NCBI RefSeq assembly: GCF_012726175.1
Contig: NZ_JAASAD010000007.1
Span: 124,001 to 188,000, forward strand
Source of the DNA: Micromonospora sp. HNM0581
Lineage (GTDB): Bacteria; Actinomycetota; Actinomycetes; Mycobacteriales; Micromonosporaceae
DNA: 64,000 bases
Direction: 5' to 3'
This document shows positions 49,450 to 57,423 of the stretch, piece after piece. The notes under the pieces were generated by a model. It ran no database searches and was not told where the DNA came from. It saw nothing but the letters and a program-made list of their open reading frames with translations. The translations under genes and the position numbers were made by a program. Each line of letters begins with the position of its first letter. Position 1 is the first letter of the stretch.

Positions 49450-49910
49450 CGCGGTGGCTCGTTCGCCGACGGTCGGGGGACACCTGCCGCCACCCCTGGC
49501 CCACGTTCGCCGGGCATCCGGTCTGGGCGTAGTACCTCACCGGTCTCGACGAGTTGTTTGACCTGCCACAACGCTTGTCGTACGAGCAGACCGGGGTCGT
49601 CGCCCAACAGGTGCGCGGTGAGCCCGGGCCAGGCGGCGTGCGGCCGTGGCCGGGCCGCCAGCTCGGTGCCCCGGCCGCCCGGTGCGCCGGTCACCGCTAC
49701 CTCGACCGCGCCGTCGAGGCGGCGTAGCGGCTCCGGCCAGACCGCGGCGGGCAGCACCTGCTCCACCGGCCGGTCGACCGTCACCACCTGCCATCCGGTC
49801 GGGCACCGGACGGGCCGGGCCCGCCGCCGGGTCACCGCGGCACGCGTGGCTCGGGCCGCCGCCGCGCCCAGGGCACCGGCCACCGCGACAACTGTCCCGA
49901 CCCGTCCCAC
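49446..49910 (-). CDS. SRPBCC-like small protein coupled to the alcohol dehydrogenase
   Basis: A 154-aa protein. GTG 49910 has GGAGG five bases upstream. An N-terminal hydrophobic Ala-rich helix (VGTVVAVAGALGAAAARA) is followed by QVVTVDRPVEQVLP, WPEPLRRL and GTELAARPRP, which resemble a shortened polyketide-cyclase/SRPBCC fold, and a C-terminal RQALWQVKQLVETGEV helix. Similar proteins neighbour such dehydrogenases in actinomycetes. Its role is unknown; a lipid-binding or membrane-attached partner is possible. Confidence 0.65.
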   Translation of the reverse strand: MGRVGTVVAVAGALGAAAARATRAAVTRRRARPVRCPTGWQVVTVDRPVEQVLPAAVWPEPLRRLDGAVEVAVTGAPGGRGTELAARPRPHAAWPGLTAHLLGDDPGLLVRQALWQVKQLVETGEVLRPDRMPGERGPGVAAGVPRPSANEPPR

Positions 49911-50103
49911 TCGTGCCTCCGATCCCCGTGTCGTCGCGCCCTGCGCCCCGCCGACTGACCCGTCCGGCCCAGTGTCCGTTTGTTCGTCGCCAGCGTCGCT
50001 GCGGGCCGGGTGAACCAGGTTCCCCCGGAAGGGGTGAACCGTCGAGGGTCGGGTAACCGCCGGCAGGACGGGGAGGCAACACGCGTGGCGTGGGGGTGGT
50101 CGG

Positions 50104-52959
50104 ATGCCGGGTGACCGCGGCGGAAGTCGGGCGGGCGTGGCGGTCCGGACACCGGGCTGCCCACCCCTGCTGGCGTCCCGGCTGGCTCCCGCCGAGCCGG
50201 GAGAACCGACGGTCCTGCGGCCCCGGCTCGCCCGCCTCCTCGACGAGGCGGTGACCCGTCCGGTCACGCTGCTGCGGGCGCCTGCCGGCTGGGGCAAGAC
50301 CACGCTGCTCGCCACCTGGCGACGGGTCCGACCGGACACCGACCCGCAGGCCCCCACACTGGCATGGGTGTCGGTCGAGGCTGGTGACGACCCGGACCGC
50401 CTCTGGTCGTACCTCGGCGCCGCGCTGCGCCCGATGGTCGACCCTGCGGAAACGCCGCTGCCCGAACGGGCACCGCGTCCGGACGAGCTGGAGATCCTCG
50501 CCGCCGCCCTGGCCTCCCTGGGACGGCCGGTGGTGCTGATCCTGGATGACCTGCATCAGCTCAGCGAACCGACGGCCCTGGCCGGTCTGGAGTTCCTGCT
50601 GCGCCACAGTGCGCAGCGGCTGCGACTGGTGGCGTCCGGGCGGACCGGCCCACCGCTGGCAGTGCACCGGCTGCGGTTGTCCGGGGAGTTGACCGAACTC
50701 GGCCCCGACGACCTCGCGTTCACCGGCGACGAGATCGCTGACCTGCTCACCGCGCACGGGGTGGCGGTACCGGCTGCCGCCGTGACCCGGCTGCGGCAAC
50801 GAACCGGAGGCTGGGCAGCCGTGCTGCGGATCGCCGCGCTCGCCCTGCACGACCAACCGGACCCGGAGCGGTGGATCAACGAACTTGGGGCGGATCAGCC
50901 GGAGATCGCCGGCTATCTGCGGGCGGAGCCGTTGGCCGGGCTGACACCCGTGGACCGTGAACTGTTCCGCCGTACGGCGATCGTCGACGCCGTCTGTGCC
51001 GGTCTCGCCACCGCGCTGAGCGGTGACACGGACGCCGAGGACCGATTGGGTGCGCTCGCCGACAGCGGTCTGTTCCACCAGGAGGGCAGCCGGCCGGTGT
51101 GGTATCGGTGCCATCCGCTCCTGGCCGATCTGTTGCACCGTGAGCTGGGCCGGTTGCCCGGTGACGAGCTACGCGAGCTGCACCTGCGGGCGGCCGGTTG
51201 GTACGCCGGCAACGGCCGGACCGCCGATGCGTTGCGCCATGCGCTCACCGCCGGTGACTGGGCCGCAGCCACCGACCTGTTCGTGACCCGCTGGCCGGAA
51301 CTGGTGCCCTACGAGCGACCCGCCGACGTCGGGCCGGTGCCCGGAGCGCCCCCGTCGGACGTGGTGGGCCGTGACCCCGAACTCGCTCTCGCCTGCGCCG
51401 CCGGACGGGCCCTCGACGGTGACACCGAGGCGGCCGTGGCGTACCTGCGGCAGGCCACCGGGCACATCGGGCGGCTGGCACAACCACGCCGATCCCGGTT
51501 CGAGCGACTGGTCGCCGCGCTGGAGCTCACCCTGGCCCGCCTCAACGGCGACCCGCAGGTCGTACGTGCCGCCGCCGCCGGCCTGCTCGCCACGAACGGC
51601 GGCGACCCGCAGGCCGGCTACGCCGTCTCGGGCCACGCGACGTCGCCGGTCGAGGGCCCCCCGAGGGGCGGCAGCTCGGCGGTGACCGGGACGGTCGGTG
51701 TGACGACGCCGCAGGCGGAGGTTGCCGACCCGGGCGTGGGGTCGGCCGGCAGCGGGGTCGCGGGGACGCGGGGCCACGCCGATGACGACGCCGACGTGTC
51801 GGCCGTGGCCGGCACCGCGCTGGCCCTGCTCGCCTTCGACGATGGCGATCTGGCCGGTGCGGCGAACGGCTTCGCCGACGCGTTGGCAGCCGCGCGGGCG
51901 GCGGCACGTCCGCGTACCGAGCTGGTCTGCGCCAGCCGGTTCTCACTCGTGGCGGCGCTGCGCGGGCAGCTGCGCGTCGCCGAGGAGACAGCTCGGGCGG
52001 CGCTGGCTATGCCGCCCTGTCAGGGCTGGGCGGCGTTACGCGACTGCGGGTACGCGCAGCTGGCACTGGCGGTGGTGGCGCTGCACCGGGACCAGCCGGC
52101 GGAGGCCGAGGCCCACCTGGGGCTGGCCGGGCCGGCCGGTGGCGAACCGGTGCCGGCTGCGGTGGCCGGCTGGTGCCGCGCGTGCCTACGCCACGACGAG
52201 GGCGAGCTGACCGCCGGTCACCGGCTGCTGGTGGAGGCCCGCGACGGGTGGGGTGGGCGCGGCGGTGAGCTGGGCTCGTGGTTGCGCGCCGCCGCGCTGG
52301 ACCTGCACAGTGCGCGGGGTGACGTGCAGACCGCACGGGAACTGGCCGGTGACCTGCGGTCGGGTGCGGCGGCCCTGGCTGTCGCGGCGGCCCGGACCGA
52401 GCTGCGGGCCGGCGACCCGCGGGCCGCCGAACTGCTGATGCCGGACTGGACCGCCGCGTCGGCGGTCGACTGGCCGATTGCGGTACGCCTCGACGCCGCC
52501 CTGCTGGCCACAGTGCTGGCGGGGCGCGCCGGTGACGATCGTCGGGCGGGTCGGCTGTTGGAGCAGGCGCTGGACCTGGCCGCGCCGGACGGCTACCGTC
52601 GTCCGTTCCTACGGGCCGAACCGGGACTGCGGGAGTTGCTCGCCGCCCACCTCGACTCCGGTACCGCCCACTGGTCACTTGTCAGTGACCTGGTGCGTGC
52701 CGTCGACACGCCGGCTGGGCAGACCGGCGCCAAAGCCGTCAGCGACGCGGCGGCGTCCCCGCTGGACGAGCCGCTCACCGAGCGGGAGTTGACGATCCTG
52801 CGATACCTGCAGAGCATCCTGTCCAACGTGGAGATCGCCGCCGAGTTGTCGGTTTCCGTCAACACGGTCAAGACCCACGTCCGTAACATCTACCGCAAAC
52901 TAGACGCCACCCGCCGTCGGGACGCCGTCCGCCGTGCCCGCCAGCTCCGCCTCATCTGA
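50104..52959 (+). CDS. LuxR-family large ATP-binding regulator (LAL/MalT type)
   Basis: A 951-aa regulator. Walker A APAGWGKTTLL lies near residues 59-69, Walker B VVLILDDLHQLSE near 144-156, and further STAND motifs follow (LVASGRTGPPL). A long TPR-like helical region with a Gly/Ala-rich, possibly disordered insert near 520-560 leads to a C-terminal LuxR HTH (LTERELTILRYL, then NVEIAAELSVSVNTVKTHV). It should activate a target promoter upon ligand binding; no neighbour clearly indicates the target. ATG 50104 is used; the divergent gene ends its start region at 49910. Confidence 0.93.
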   Translation: MPGDRGGSRAGVAVRTPGCPPLLASRLAPAEPGEPTVLRPRLARLLDEAVTRPVTLLRAPAGWGKTTLLATWRRVRPDTDPQAPTLAWVSVEAGDDPDRLWSYLGAALRPMVDPAETPLPERAPRPDELEILAAALASLGRPVVLILDDLHQLSEPTALAGLEFLLRHSAQRLRLVASGRTGPPLAVHRLRLSGELTELGPDDLAFTGDEIADLLTAHGVAVPAAAVTRLRQRTGGWAAVLRIAALALHDQPDPERWINELGADQPEIAGYLRAEPLAGLTPVDRELFRRTAIVDAVCAGLATALSGDTDAEDRLGALADSGLFHQEGSRPVWYRCHPLLADLLHRELGRLPGDELRELHLRAAGWYAGNGRTADALRHALTAGDWAAATDLFVTRWPELVPYERPADVGPVPGAPPSDVVGRDPELALACAAGRALDGDTEAAVAYLRQATGHIGRLAQPRRSRFERLVAALELTLARLNGDPQVVRAAAAGLLATNGGDPQAGYAVSGHATSPVEGPPRGGSSAVTGTVGVTTPQAEVADPGVGSAGSGVAGTRGHADDDADVSAVAGTALALLAFDDGDLAGAANGFADALAAARAAARPRTELVCASRFSLVAALRGQLRVAEETARAALAMPPCQGWAALRDCGYAQLALAVVALHRDQPAEAEAHLGLAGPAGGEPVPAAVAGWCRACLRHDEGELTAGHRLLVEARDGWGGRGGELGSWLRAAALDLHSARGDVQTARELAGDLRSGAAALAVAAARTELRAGDPRAAELLMPDWTAASAVDWPIAVRLDAALLATVLAGRAGDDRRAGRLLEQALDLAAPDGYRRPFLRAEPGLRELLAAHLDSGTAHWSLVSDLVRAVDTPAGQTGAKAVSDAAASPLDEPLTERELTILRYLQSILSNVEIAAELSVSVNTVKTHVRNIYRKLDATRRRDAVRRARQLRLI

Positions 52960-53069
52960 CCGCCCGCGACCCGTCCCGTCGATCATCGGGTCGTCCCGAT
53001 TCGACCAGCGGGTCGGGACTGCCGATCCGCTGGACGGCCGTCGGGCTCGAAAGGCGGGCCGCCACGGGA

Positions 53070-53624
53070 TCAGGTGGCGTCGTCCACGGCGCTGAGCAGG
53101 GTGGCCGGGGCGAAGTCACCGTCGTGGCGGATGTCGTTGACGAAGAAGGTCGGGGTGGCGTCCACGCCGCTGCGGATGCCGCCGACGAAGTCGTGCCGGA
53201 TCCGGTCGCCGTGGGCGTGCCGCCCGATCTCCGTCTCCACCTCGTCGACGGGTAGGCCGAGCTGCTCGACGCCGAGCGTCAGGTGCACCGGATCCAACTG
53301 GTCCTGGTGCTCGTAGAGCCAGTCGTGCATCTCCCAGAACCGCCCCCGTCGTCCGGCGGCCTCGGCGGCCTCGGCGGCCCGTTCGGCGTACGGGTGCAGG
53401 TTCGTGATCGGGAAGTGCCGGTAGACGTGGCGGACCGTGTCGGCTCGTTGCTGCAGAACTTCCGCGAGGTTGGCGTGCACGAGGCCGCTGAAGGGGCACT
53501 GGAAGTCGCCGTACTCGACGATCGTCACCGGCGCGTTGCGGGGACCACGGACGTGATCGTGTTCCGTGACGGGCGTGCGCAGTCGCGCGGTGACCTGCAG
53601 GGGCGTGGTCAGCCGATCGGTCAT
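53070..53624 (-). CDS. DsbA/DSBA-like thioredoxin-fold protein with CPFS active site
   Basis: A 184-aa cytosolic protein (no signal peptide) with the DsbA-like fold: VTIVEYGDFQCPFS (Cys 43, Ser 46), a helical insert (RAAEAAEAAGRRGRFWEMHDW, key FWEMHDWLY) and the cis-Pro loop ATPTFFVN near 162. The usual CXXC is CPFS, so it cannot form the standard active-site disulphide and resembles monothiol members near Na+/H+ antiporters or stress genes. ATG 53624 is preferred over 53663. First gene of a probable stress group. Confidence 0.88.
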   Translation of the reverse strand: MTDRLTTPLQVTARLRTPVTEHDHVRGPRNAPVTIVEYGDFQCPFSGLVHANLAEVLQQRADTVRHVYRHFPITNLHPYAERAAEAAEAAGRRGRFWEMHDWLYEHQDQLDPVHLTLGVEQLGLPVDEVETEIGRHAHGDRIRHDFVGGIRSGVDATPTFFVNDIRHDGDFAPATLLSAVDDAT

Positions 53625-53686
53625 GACCCCACCTTCGGGGCGGGTCGGGTGAGCGTGACTCACCCGACCCGGGTGGTTCGGGCGGC

Positions 53687-54376
53687 TCAGCTGAGCACCG
53701 GGGCGACGGCGATGTGGTTCTGGACCTCACGGATGCCGGGGGCGGACCAGACGACCCGTTCCACCTCGGCGCGTTCGGGTATGGAGTGCACCAGGCCGCC
53801 GAGCAGCACCATGTCGCCGTGTACGCGTACCGTCACCTGCTCCGCGTCGGTGGCGCGGTTACGGGCCAGCGCGTCGACGATGCGTCGGGCCAGGAGGGCC
53901 CCGTCCGGGCGTACCTGGGGCCGGACGGTCATGCCGCTGCTGACACCGCGTACCCCGGTCAGTCGGCCGACGGCCTGTTCGGCGGCCCGTCGCTGGTACT
54001 CCCACTCGACCTCCCCGTGCAGGGTGACCCAGCCCTGGGAGACCGTCACGTCGAGCGCGTCGACCGGCACGAACGCCTGCCACTGCAGGGCGTGCTGGAC
54101 TGCGGCGGCGATCTCCGGGTCGGTGCGTTCGGCACCGGTCACCAACCGCACCGCGAGGTCGTTGGCAACGGCCCGCACCTGCGTGACCCGGTGTGCGGCG
54201 CGCTCGGCCGCCCACTTCTTGGCGTAGCTGTCCACCCGTCCGGTAAGGGTCACCACTCCCTCGGTGACCGTCACGCCGATCTCGTGTGGCCGTACCCGGG
54301 GCTCCCAGTCGAGTTCGTCGAGCACCGCGGACTGAATGTCCTGATCGGTGCGGTTGATCGTCGAGATGCTGGCCAT
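53687..54376 (-). CDS. Triple BON-domain protein
   Basis: A 229-aa protein with three BON-like domains: VTEGVVTLTGRVDSYAKKW, VSQGWVTLHGEVEWEYQRR and VHGDMVLLGGLVHSIPERA, each with the central V.L.G.V strand pair. BON proteins bind phospholipid and commonly act in osmotic or envelope stress (OsmY-like). There is no signal peptide, so it may act at the inner face or in the cytosol. ATG 54376 has AAGGGAG upstream; a 54460 start is rejected. Confidence 0.9.
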   Translation of the reverse strand: MASISTINRTDQDIQSAVLDELDWEPRVRPHEIGVTVTEGVVTLTGRVDSYAKKWAAERAAHRVTQVRAVANDLAVRLVTGAERTDPEIAAAVQHALQWQAFVPVDALDVTVSQGWVTLHGEVEWEYQRRAAEQAVGRLTGVRGVSSGMTVRPQVRPDGALLARRIVDALARNRATDAEQVTVRVHGDMVLLGGLVHSIPERAEVERVVWSAPGIREVQNHIAVAPVLS

Positions 54377-54628
54377 CGGTCGCTCCCTTCTCACCAGGGG
54401 CGGCGGCATGCGTCGAACCCGCGGCGAGTCCGATCCGGGCCGACGAGCCAGGTCCGCCACGACCGAGCCTGGTGGCGATCCGGGTGATCGGGCCTCGCCC
54501 GGATCGGACGAGGCGGTGGTGCCCCGCGCTGTCCGGGCCTGGTCGGGTATCCGGGCTGGGAGGTGAGCGGCAGCACGACGGGCCCCGCCCGACCGAGGCG
54601 GTCGGTGGGGCCCGTCGTCGCGGGGTCG

Positions 54629-55042
54629 TCAGTTGGCGGGGTTCGTCGGGTCGGCGGGGGAGTCGGGCCGGTGCACGTCGACGAACTCGATGTCCTCCAG
54701 GGCCCGGTCGCGGCTGCCTGCGGCGCGTGCGGCGGTGCCGGCCGCCCAGCCGACCGCCGCACCGGCCAGGACGGCCCCGATCAGTAGCGTCCACGGCAGC
54801 GTCGGCCGGCGTCCGGCGAGCGCGTCGAGGGCGCGGCTGGCGCGGTGTCGGGCTTCCTCGGCGGCCGATTCGACCAGGTTTCCGGCATCGTCGGCGATTC
54901 CGGCGGAGTGGTGGCGGGCGGTGCGGGCGGTGTCACGGAGGCTGCCGCCTGCGTTGTTCACCGCTGAGGCGAGGTGCTGCCACGCGTGGTCCGCGATCTG
55001 CTCGGGCTTGCTGCGGCGGTCCAACAGGTGTGTTCCGAACAT
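54629..55042 (-). CDS. YtxH-like/phasin-like single-pass membrane protein
   Basis: A 137-aa protein starting at ATG 55042 with GAGGAGGA. A soluble helical N-terminal half (IADHAWQHLASAVNNAG, EEARHRASRALDAL) precedes one transmembrane segment (LPWTLLIGAVLAGAAVGWAAG) and a short acidic tail. This matches small YtxH/DUF3618-like envelope stress proteins in form only. It lies between the BON-protein gene and the acidic lipoprotein gene, all on the same strand. Confidence 0.75.
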   Translation of the reverse strand: MFGTHLLDRRSKPEQIADHAWQHLASAVNNAGGSLRDTARTARHHSAGIADDAGNLVESAAEEARHRASRALDALAGRRPTLPWTLLIGAVLAGAAVGWAAGTAARAAGSRDRALEDIEFVDVHRPDSPADPTNPAN

Positions 55043-55095
55043 GTGGTTTCCTCCTCGACTGTGGCCCTGGGCCGATCGGGCTCGTCGGCTTTGCG

Positions 55096-55245
55096 TCAGG
55101 CTGAGTGTCTGGTCACCGCCACCACCGTGGCCCGGGCGAAGTCGTCGTCATCGTCGTCGTCACCGTCATCGCCGCCGAACCCGCAGGCGAGCGCGAGGGC
55201 GAGCAGGGCACTGACACCAGCGAGCGCGGCGAGTCTGCGGAGCAT
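55096..55245 (-). CDS. 49-aa acidic lipoprotein
   Basis: A very short gene with GGGAGGA six bases before ATG 55245. The product is MLRRLAALAGVSALLAL, then lipobox LALAC (Cys 21), a GFGG spacer, an aspartate run (DDGDDDDDDD) and a short basic end (VVAVTRHSA). The signal peptide, lipobox and ribosome site together make it credible. The poly-Asp could bind Ca or serve as a charged brush. It precedes the 54629-55042 membrane-protein gene by 53 bp. Confidence 0.7.
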   Translation of the reverse strand: MLRRLAALAGVSALLALALACGFGGDDGDDDDDDDFARATVVAVTRHSA

Positions 55246-55583
55246 GTTGTCGTCCTCCCGTCACGGGGTCACTCGTGATGCTAGGCACACCGCGCCATTT
55301 CCGCTCGTCGAGCGCAGGTCAAAGCCGGTTGTCGTGGGGCACGCCGGGGCGGATCGGAAACGACGGAGGTGGCATCGGCCCGCTACCCTGGTGCGGCGGC
55401 GTCGGAGCTGACCGAACGTCACGTAGAAAAGCCAATAAAGTTCGGATATGGGCGATTTTCCGCGTCCCTGTCCGTGAATTGCTCATCCCGAGGGGGTGGC
55501 GACCGAGGCAGTCGAAGGAATACTGTCGGTCGCGGCCCGCGTACTGATGAGGCGCCCGTCGTCGGGCGAGTGGAGGTGCTCGC
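55246..55583. other. Divergent intergenic region
   Basis: About 340 bp between the acidic lipoprotein and STAS genes. It contains a locally AT-rich stretch (GAAAAGCCAATAAAGTTC, near 55426) and a small GCCCG/CGGGC hairpin near 55556-55569 before the STAS ribosome site. No gene recognised; promoters for both directions are expected. Confidence 0.5.
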
Positions 55584-55949
55584 GTGAGCCTGTCGATCCT
55601 GCAGTCGGTCCAGCCCGGTGGTGTCATCGAGATCGCCCCTCGGGGCGAGATCGACGTCGACACCGCGTACGAGGTGAAAGAGGCGATCGCCGAGGTTCTG
55701 GCCAAGGGGCGTCCAGCCCGGATCGAACTGAACATGCGGCTGGTCACCTTCATCGACTCGGTGGGCATCAGCGCCATGGTCGCCGGCTTCCAGACCGCCG
55801 AGGTGAGCGGAGTGAAGCTGATCGTCACCGAGCCGAGTCGATTCGTGCACCGGCAGCTCTGGGTGACCGGTCTGCTCGGTCTCTTCGGCGCACCCGAGCC
55901 CTACTATGCCGGGGCTGCCACGGCTCCCGAGGTGGATCCGGCGCGGTGA
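55584..55949 (+). CDS. STAS-domain anti-sigma factor antagonist
   Basis: A 121-aa STAS protein: VIEIAPRGEIDVDTAYEVKEAI, then the phosphorylation loop FIDSVGISAM with Ser 59 and LIVTEPSRFVHRQLWVTGL. The D-S-x-G-I motif is the site phosphorylated by anti-sigma kinases in SpoIIAA/RsbV-type antagonists. No kinase or sigma gene adjoins it, so the partner is elsewhere. GTG 55584 is preceded by GGAGGTG. Confidence 0.92.
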   Translation: MSLSILQSVQPGGVIEIAPRGEIDVDTAYEVKEAIAEVLAKGRPARIELNMRLVTFIDSVGISAMVAGFQTAEVSGVKLIVTEPSRFVHRQLWVTGLLGLFGAPEPYYAGAATAPEVDPAR

Positions 55950-56036
55950 CGCCGGTGCCCCGTAGCCCGACGGGGATGGAAACGCCGCGTCGGGTGAACC
56001 GCTCCTGACGAGCAGCTCACCCGACGCGACGAGTTC

Positions 56037-57140
56037 TCAGTACACCGACAGGTGAACGTGATTCGTGTGGTCGCTGGACGGATCACCCCGGGCGCCGCTG
56101 TACGATTTCCAGCCACTGCTGGGCAGCCAGATCTGCCTGTACCAGATCACGTAGAGCACCGCGAGCCGGTCGGCGTTGTTCACGAAGTACGCCGCCAGGT
56201 TGTTGCCGTAGGTCCGGTCGCCGCCGGTCGCGTGGCCGCCGAACCCGCTCTTCTGGGCCGCGAAGTCGCAGGCCCGGCCCTTCGGGTGCTCCCCCGACCC
56301 GCCGGGTCGGTAGCAGGAGACATACCTGGTGAACCCGGCGGACTTGGCTTGGTTCAGCGCGTGCAGGGTGCGCGGGGTGATGCAGCCGTTGGCCGGCGTC
56401 GGGTCGTTGACGCTGCACGACTCCGACGGCCACGATCCGTCGGAGTTACGGGGAGCGGGCTTGGCGGTGGGGCTCGAACCGCTGCTCCGCGCCGGTGACC
56501 TTGCCGCCCGCGCGGCGGCAGCAGCCCGTTCGGCCGCCTCGTCCCGCTCGATCGATACGGTCAGTGCCCGTTCGGCCTGTTCCTTGCGTTTGGCCATCAC
56601 GGCCACCTGCTTGCGCTGTTCCTGGACCTCCACGTCCAGCGCCTGCTTGGTGGCGCTGACCTCGTCCCGGGCGGTCTGGAGGTCGCGCAGCGCGCGGTCC
56701 TCGTTGGCGGCCACCACGTCGAGCGCTGCCGCCCGGTCCATGAAACCGGCAGGTGAACTGCTGTTCAGCAGGGCCGAAGCAGCCCCCAGCCGGCCGGTTC
56801 GGTACGCCTGGGCGGCGATCTCGGCCACCTTGGTGCCGCGCTCGGCGACTTGGCTCTCGGTGGCGGTGAGCTGCTCGGCGAGTTGCTTCTGGCGCTTGAC
56901 CGAGCGGTCGAGTGCGGTCTTGGCGTCGAGGTAGCCCTTGCTGGCAGCCTCCAACTGGGCCCGCAACGCCGGAGTGCCGCCCTCGTCGTCCACCTCGCCC
57001 GGTGCTGCCGCCCGCAACGGCTGCGGTGCCGCGGCGGCCGGGGCGAAGGGGGCCAGCGCGACGCCGAGGCTGAGGGCGAGCGCCGCGGCGATCAGGGCCG
57101 CCGAACGGGCGGCCGGTCTTACCGTTGCCACTGCTGGCAT
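56037..57140 (-). CDS. Secreted coiled-coil peptidoglycan hydrolase-like protein
   Basis: A 367-aa protein. A Sec signal peptide (SAALIAAALALSLGVALA, cleavage near AAAAPQ) is followed by a long PcsB/RipA-like coiled coil (residues about 55-205), a Ser/Pro/Ala linker and a C-terminal domain of about 120 residues (NGCITPRTLHALNQA, KGRACDFA, DHTNHVHLS). The latter resembles the ARB-07466/M15-like domain found in actinobacterial cell-wall proteins; HPKGRACD and NHVHLS carry likely metal ligands. Translation starts at ATG 57140, seven bases after AAGGA, rather than 57146. A c-di-AMP riboswitch lies directly upstream, as is typical for actinobacterial wall hydrolases. Confidence 0.85.
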   Translation of the reverse strand: MPAVATVRPAARSAALIAAALALSLGVALAPFAPAAAAPQPLRAAAPGEVDDEGGTPALRAQLEAASKGYLDAKTALDRSVKRQKQLAEQLTATESQVAERGTKVAEIAAQAYRTGRLGAASALLNSSSPAGFMDRAAALDVVAANEDRALRDLQTARDEVSATKQALDVEVQEQRKQVAVMAKRKEQAERALTVSIERDEAAERAAAAARAARSPARSSGSSPTAKPAPRNSDGSWPSESCSVNDPTPANGCITPRTLHALNQAKSAGFTRYVSCYRPGGSGEHPKGRACDFAAQKSGFGGHATGGDRTYGNNLAAYFVNNADRLAVLYVIWYRQIWLPSSGWKSYSGARGDPSSDHTNHVHLSVY

Positions 57141-57158
57141 GCACATGTCCTTCCGTCA

Positions 57159-57268
57159 GCCGCCGACCGGGTTAGCTGACGGGTTCGGGACGGAAGATCC
57201 CTACCGCTGACGCGGATGCACCCCAGGAACATGGTTCCCCGGTTCGCCCGGGCGGGCGATTAGGCGGC
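57159..57268 (-). ncRNA. c-di-AMP (ydaO/yuaA) riboswitch
   Basis: Read on the minus strand, the segment contains in order the conserved blocks CGAACCGGGGAACCA, TGGGGTGCATCC, GCGGTAGGGATCTTCC, and CCCGAACCCGTCAGCTAACC, then a closing GGCGGC that pairs with GCCGCC at the 5' end (P1). The order and wording match the ydaO class, which binds cyclic di-AMP and usually turns off wall-hydrolase or ion-transport genes. It ends about 18 nt before the start codon of the 56037-57140 gene. Confidence 0.93.
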
Positions 57269-57423
57269 GGCCCCGCCGGCACCGGTGGGTGCCGCCTGGC
57301 GAGGGCCGGGTCAGAGCCTACCGGTACGCAGGTGACCGGTGCAGCTGCTGTTACTGCTGGTGTTCTGTTGTTGACTAGTAGACCAGATCGAATCGGACAA
57401 TACGCCCAATTGTGGTGTTCTGT

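Noticed and set aside
47692..50013. Plus-strand open frame of 773 codons across several minus-strand genes
   Set aside because: It spans three convincing minus-strand genes (reductase, dehydrogenase, SRPBCC-like) and has no recognisable motif.
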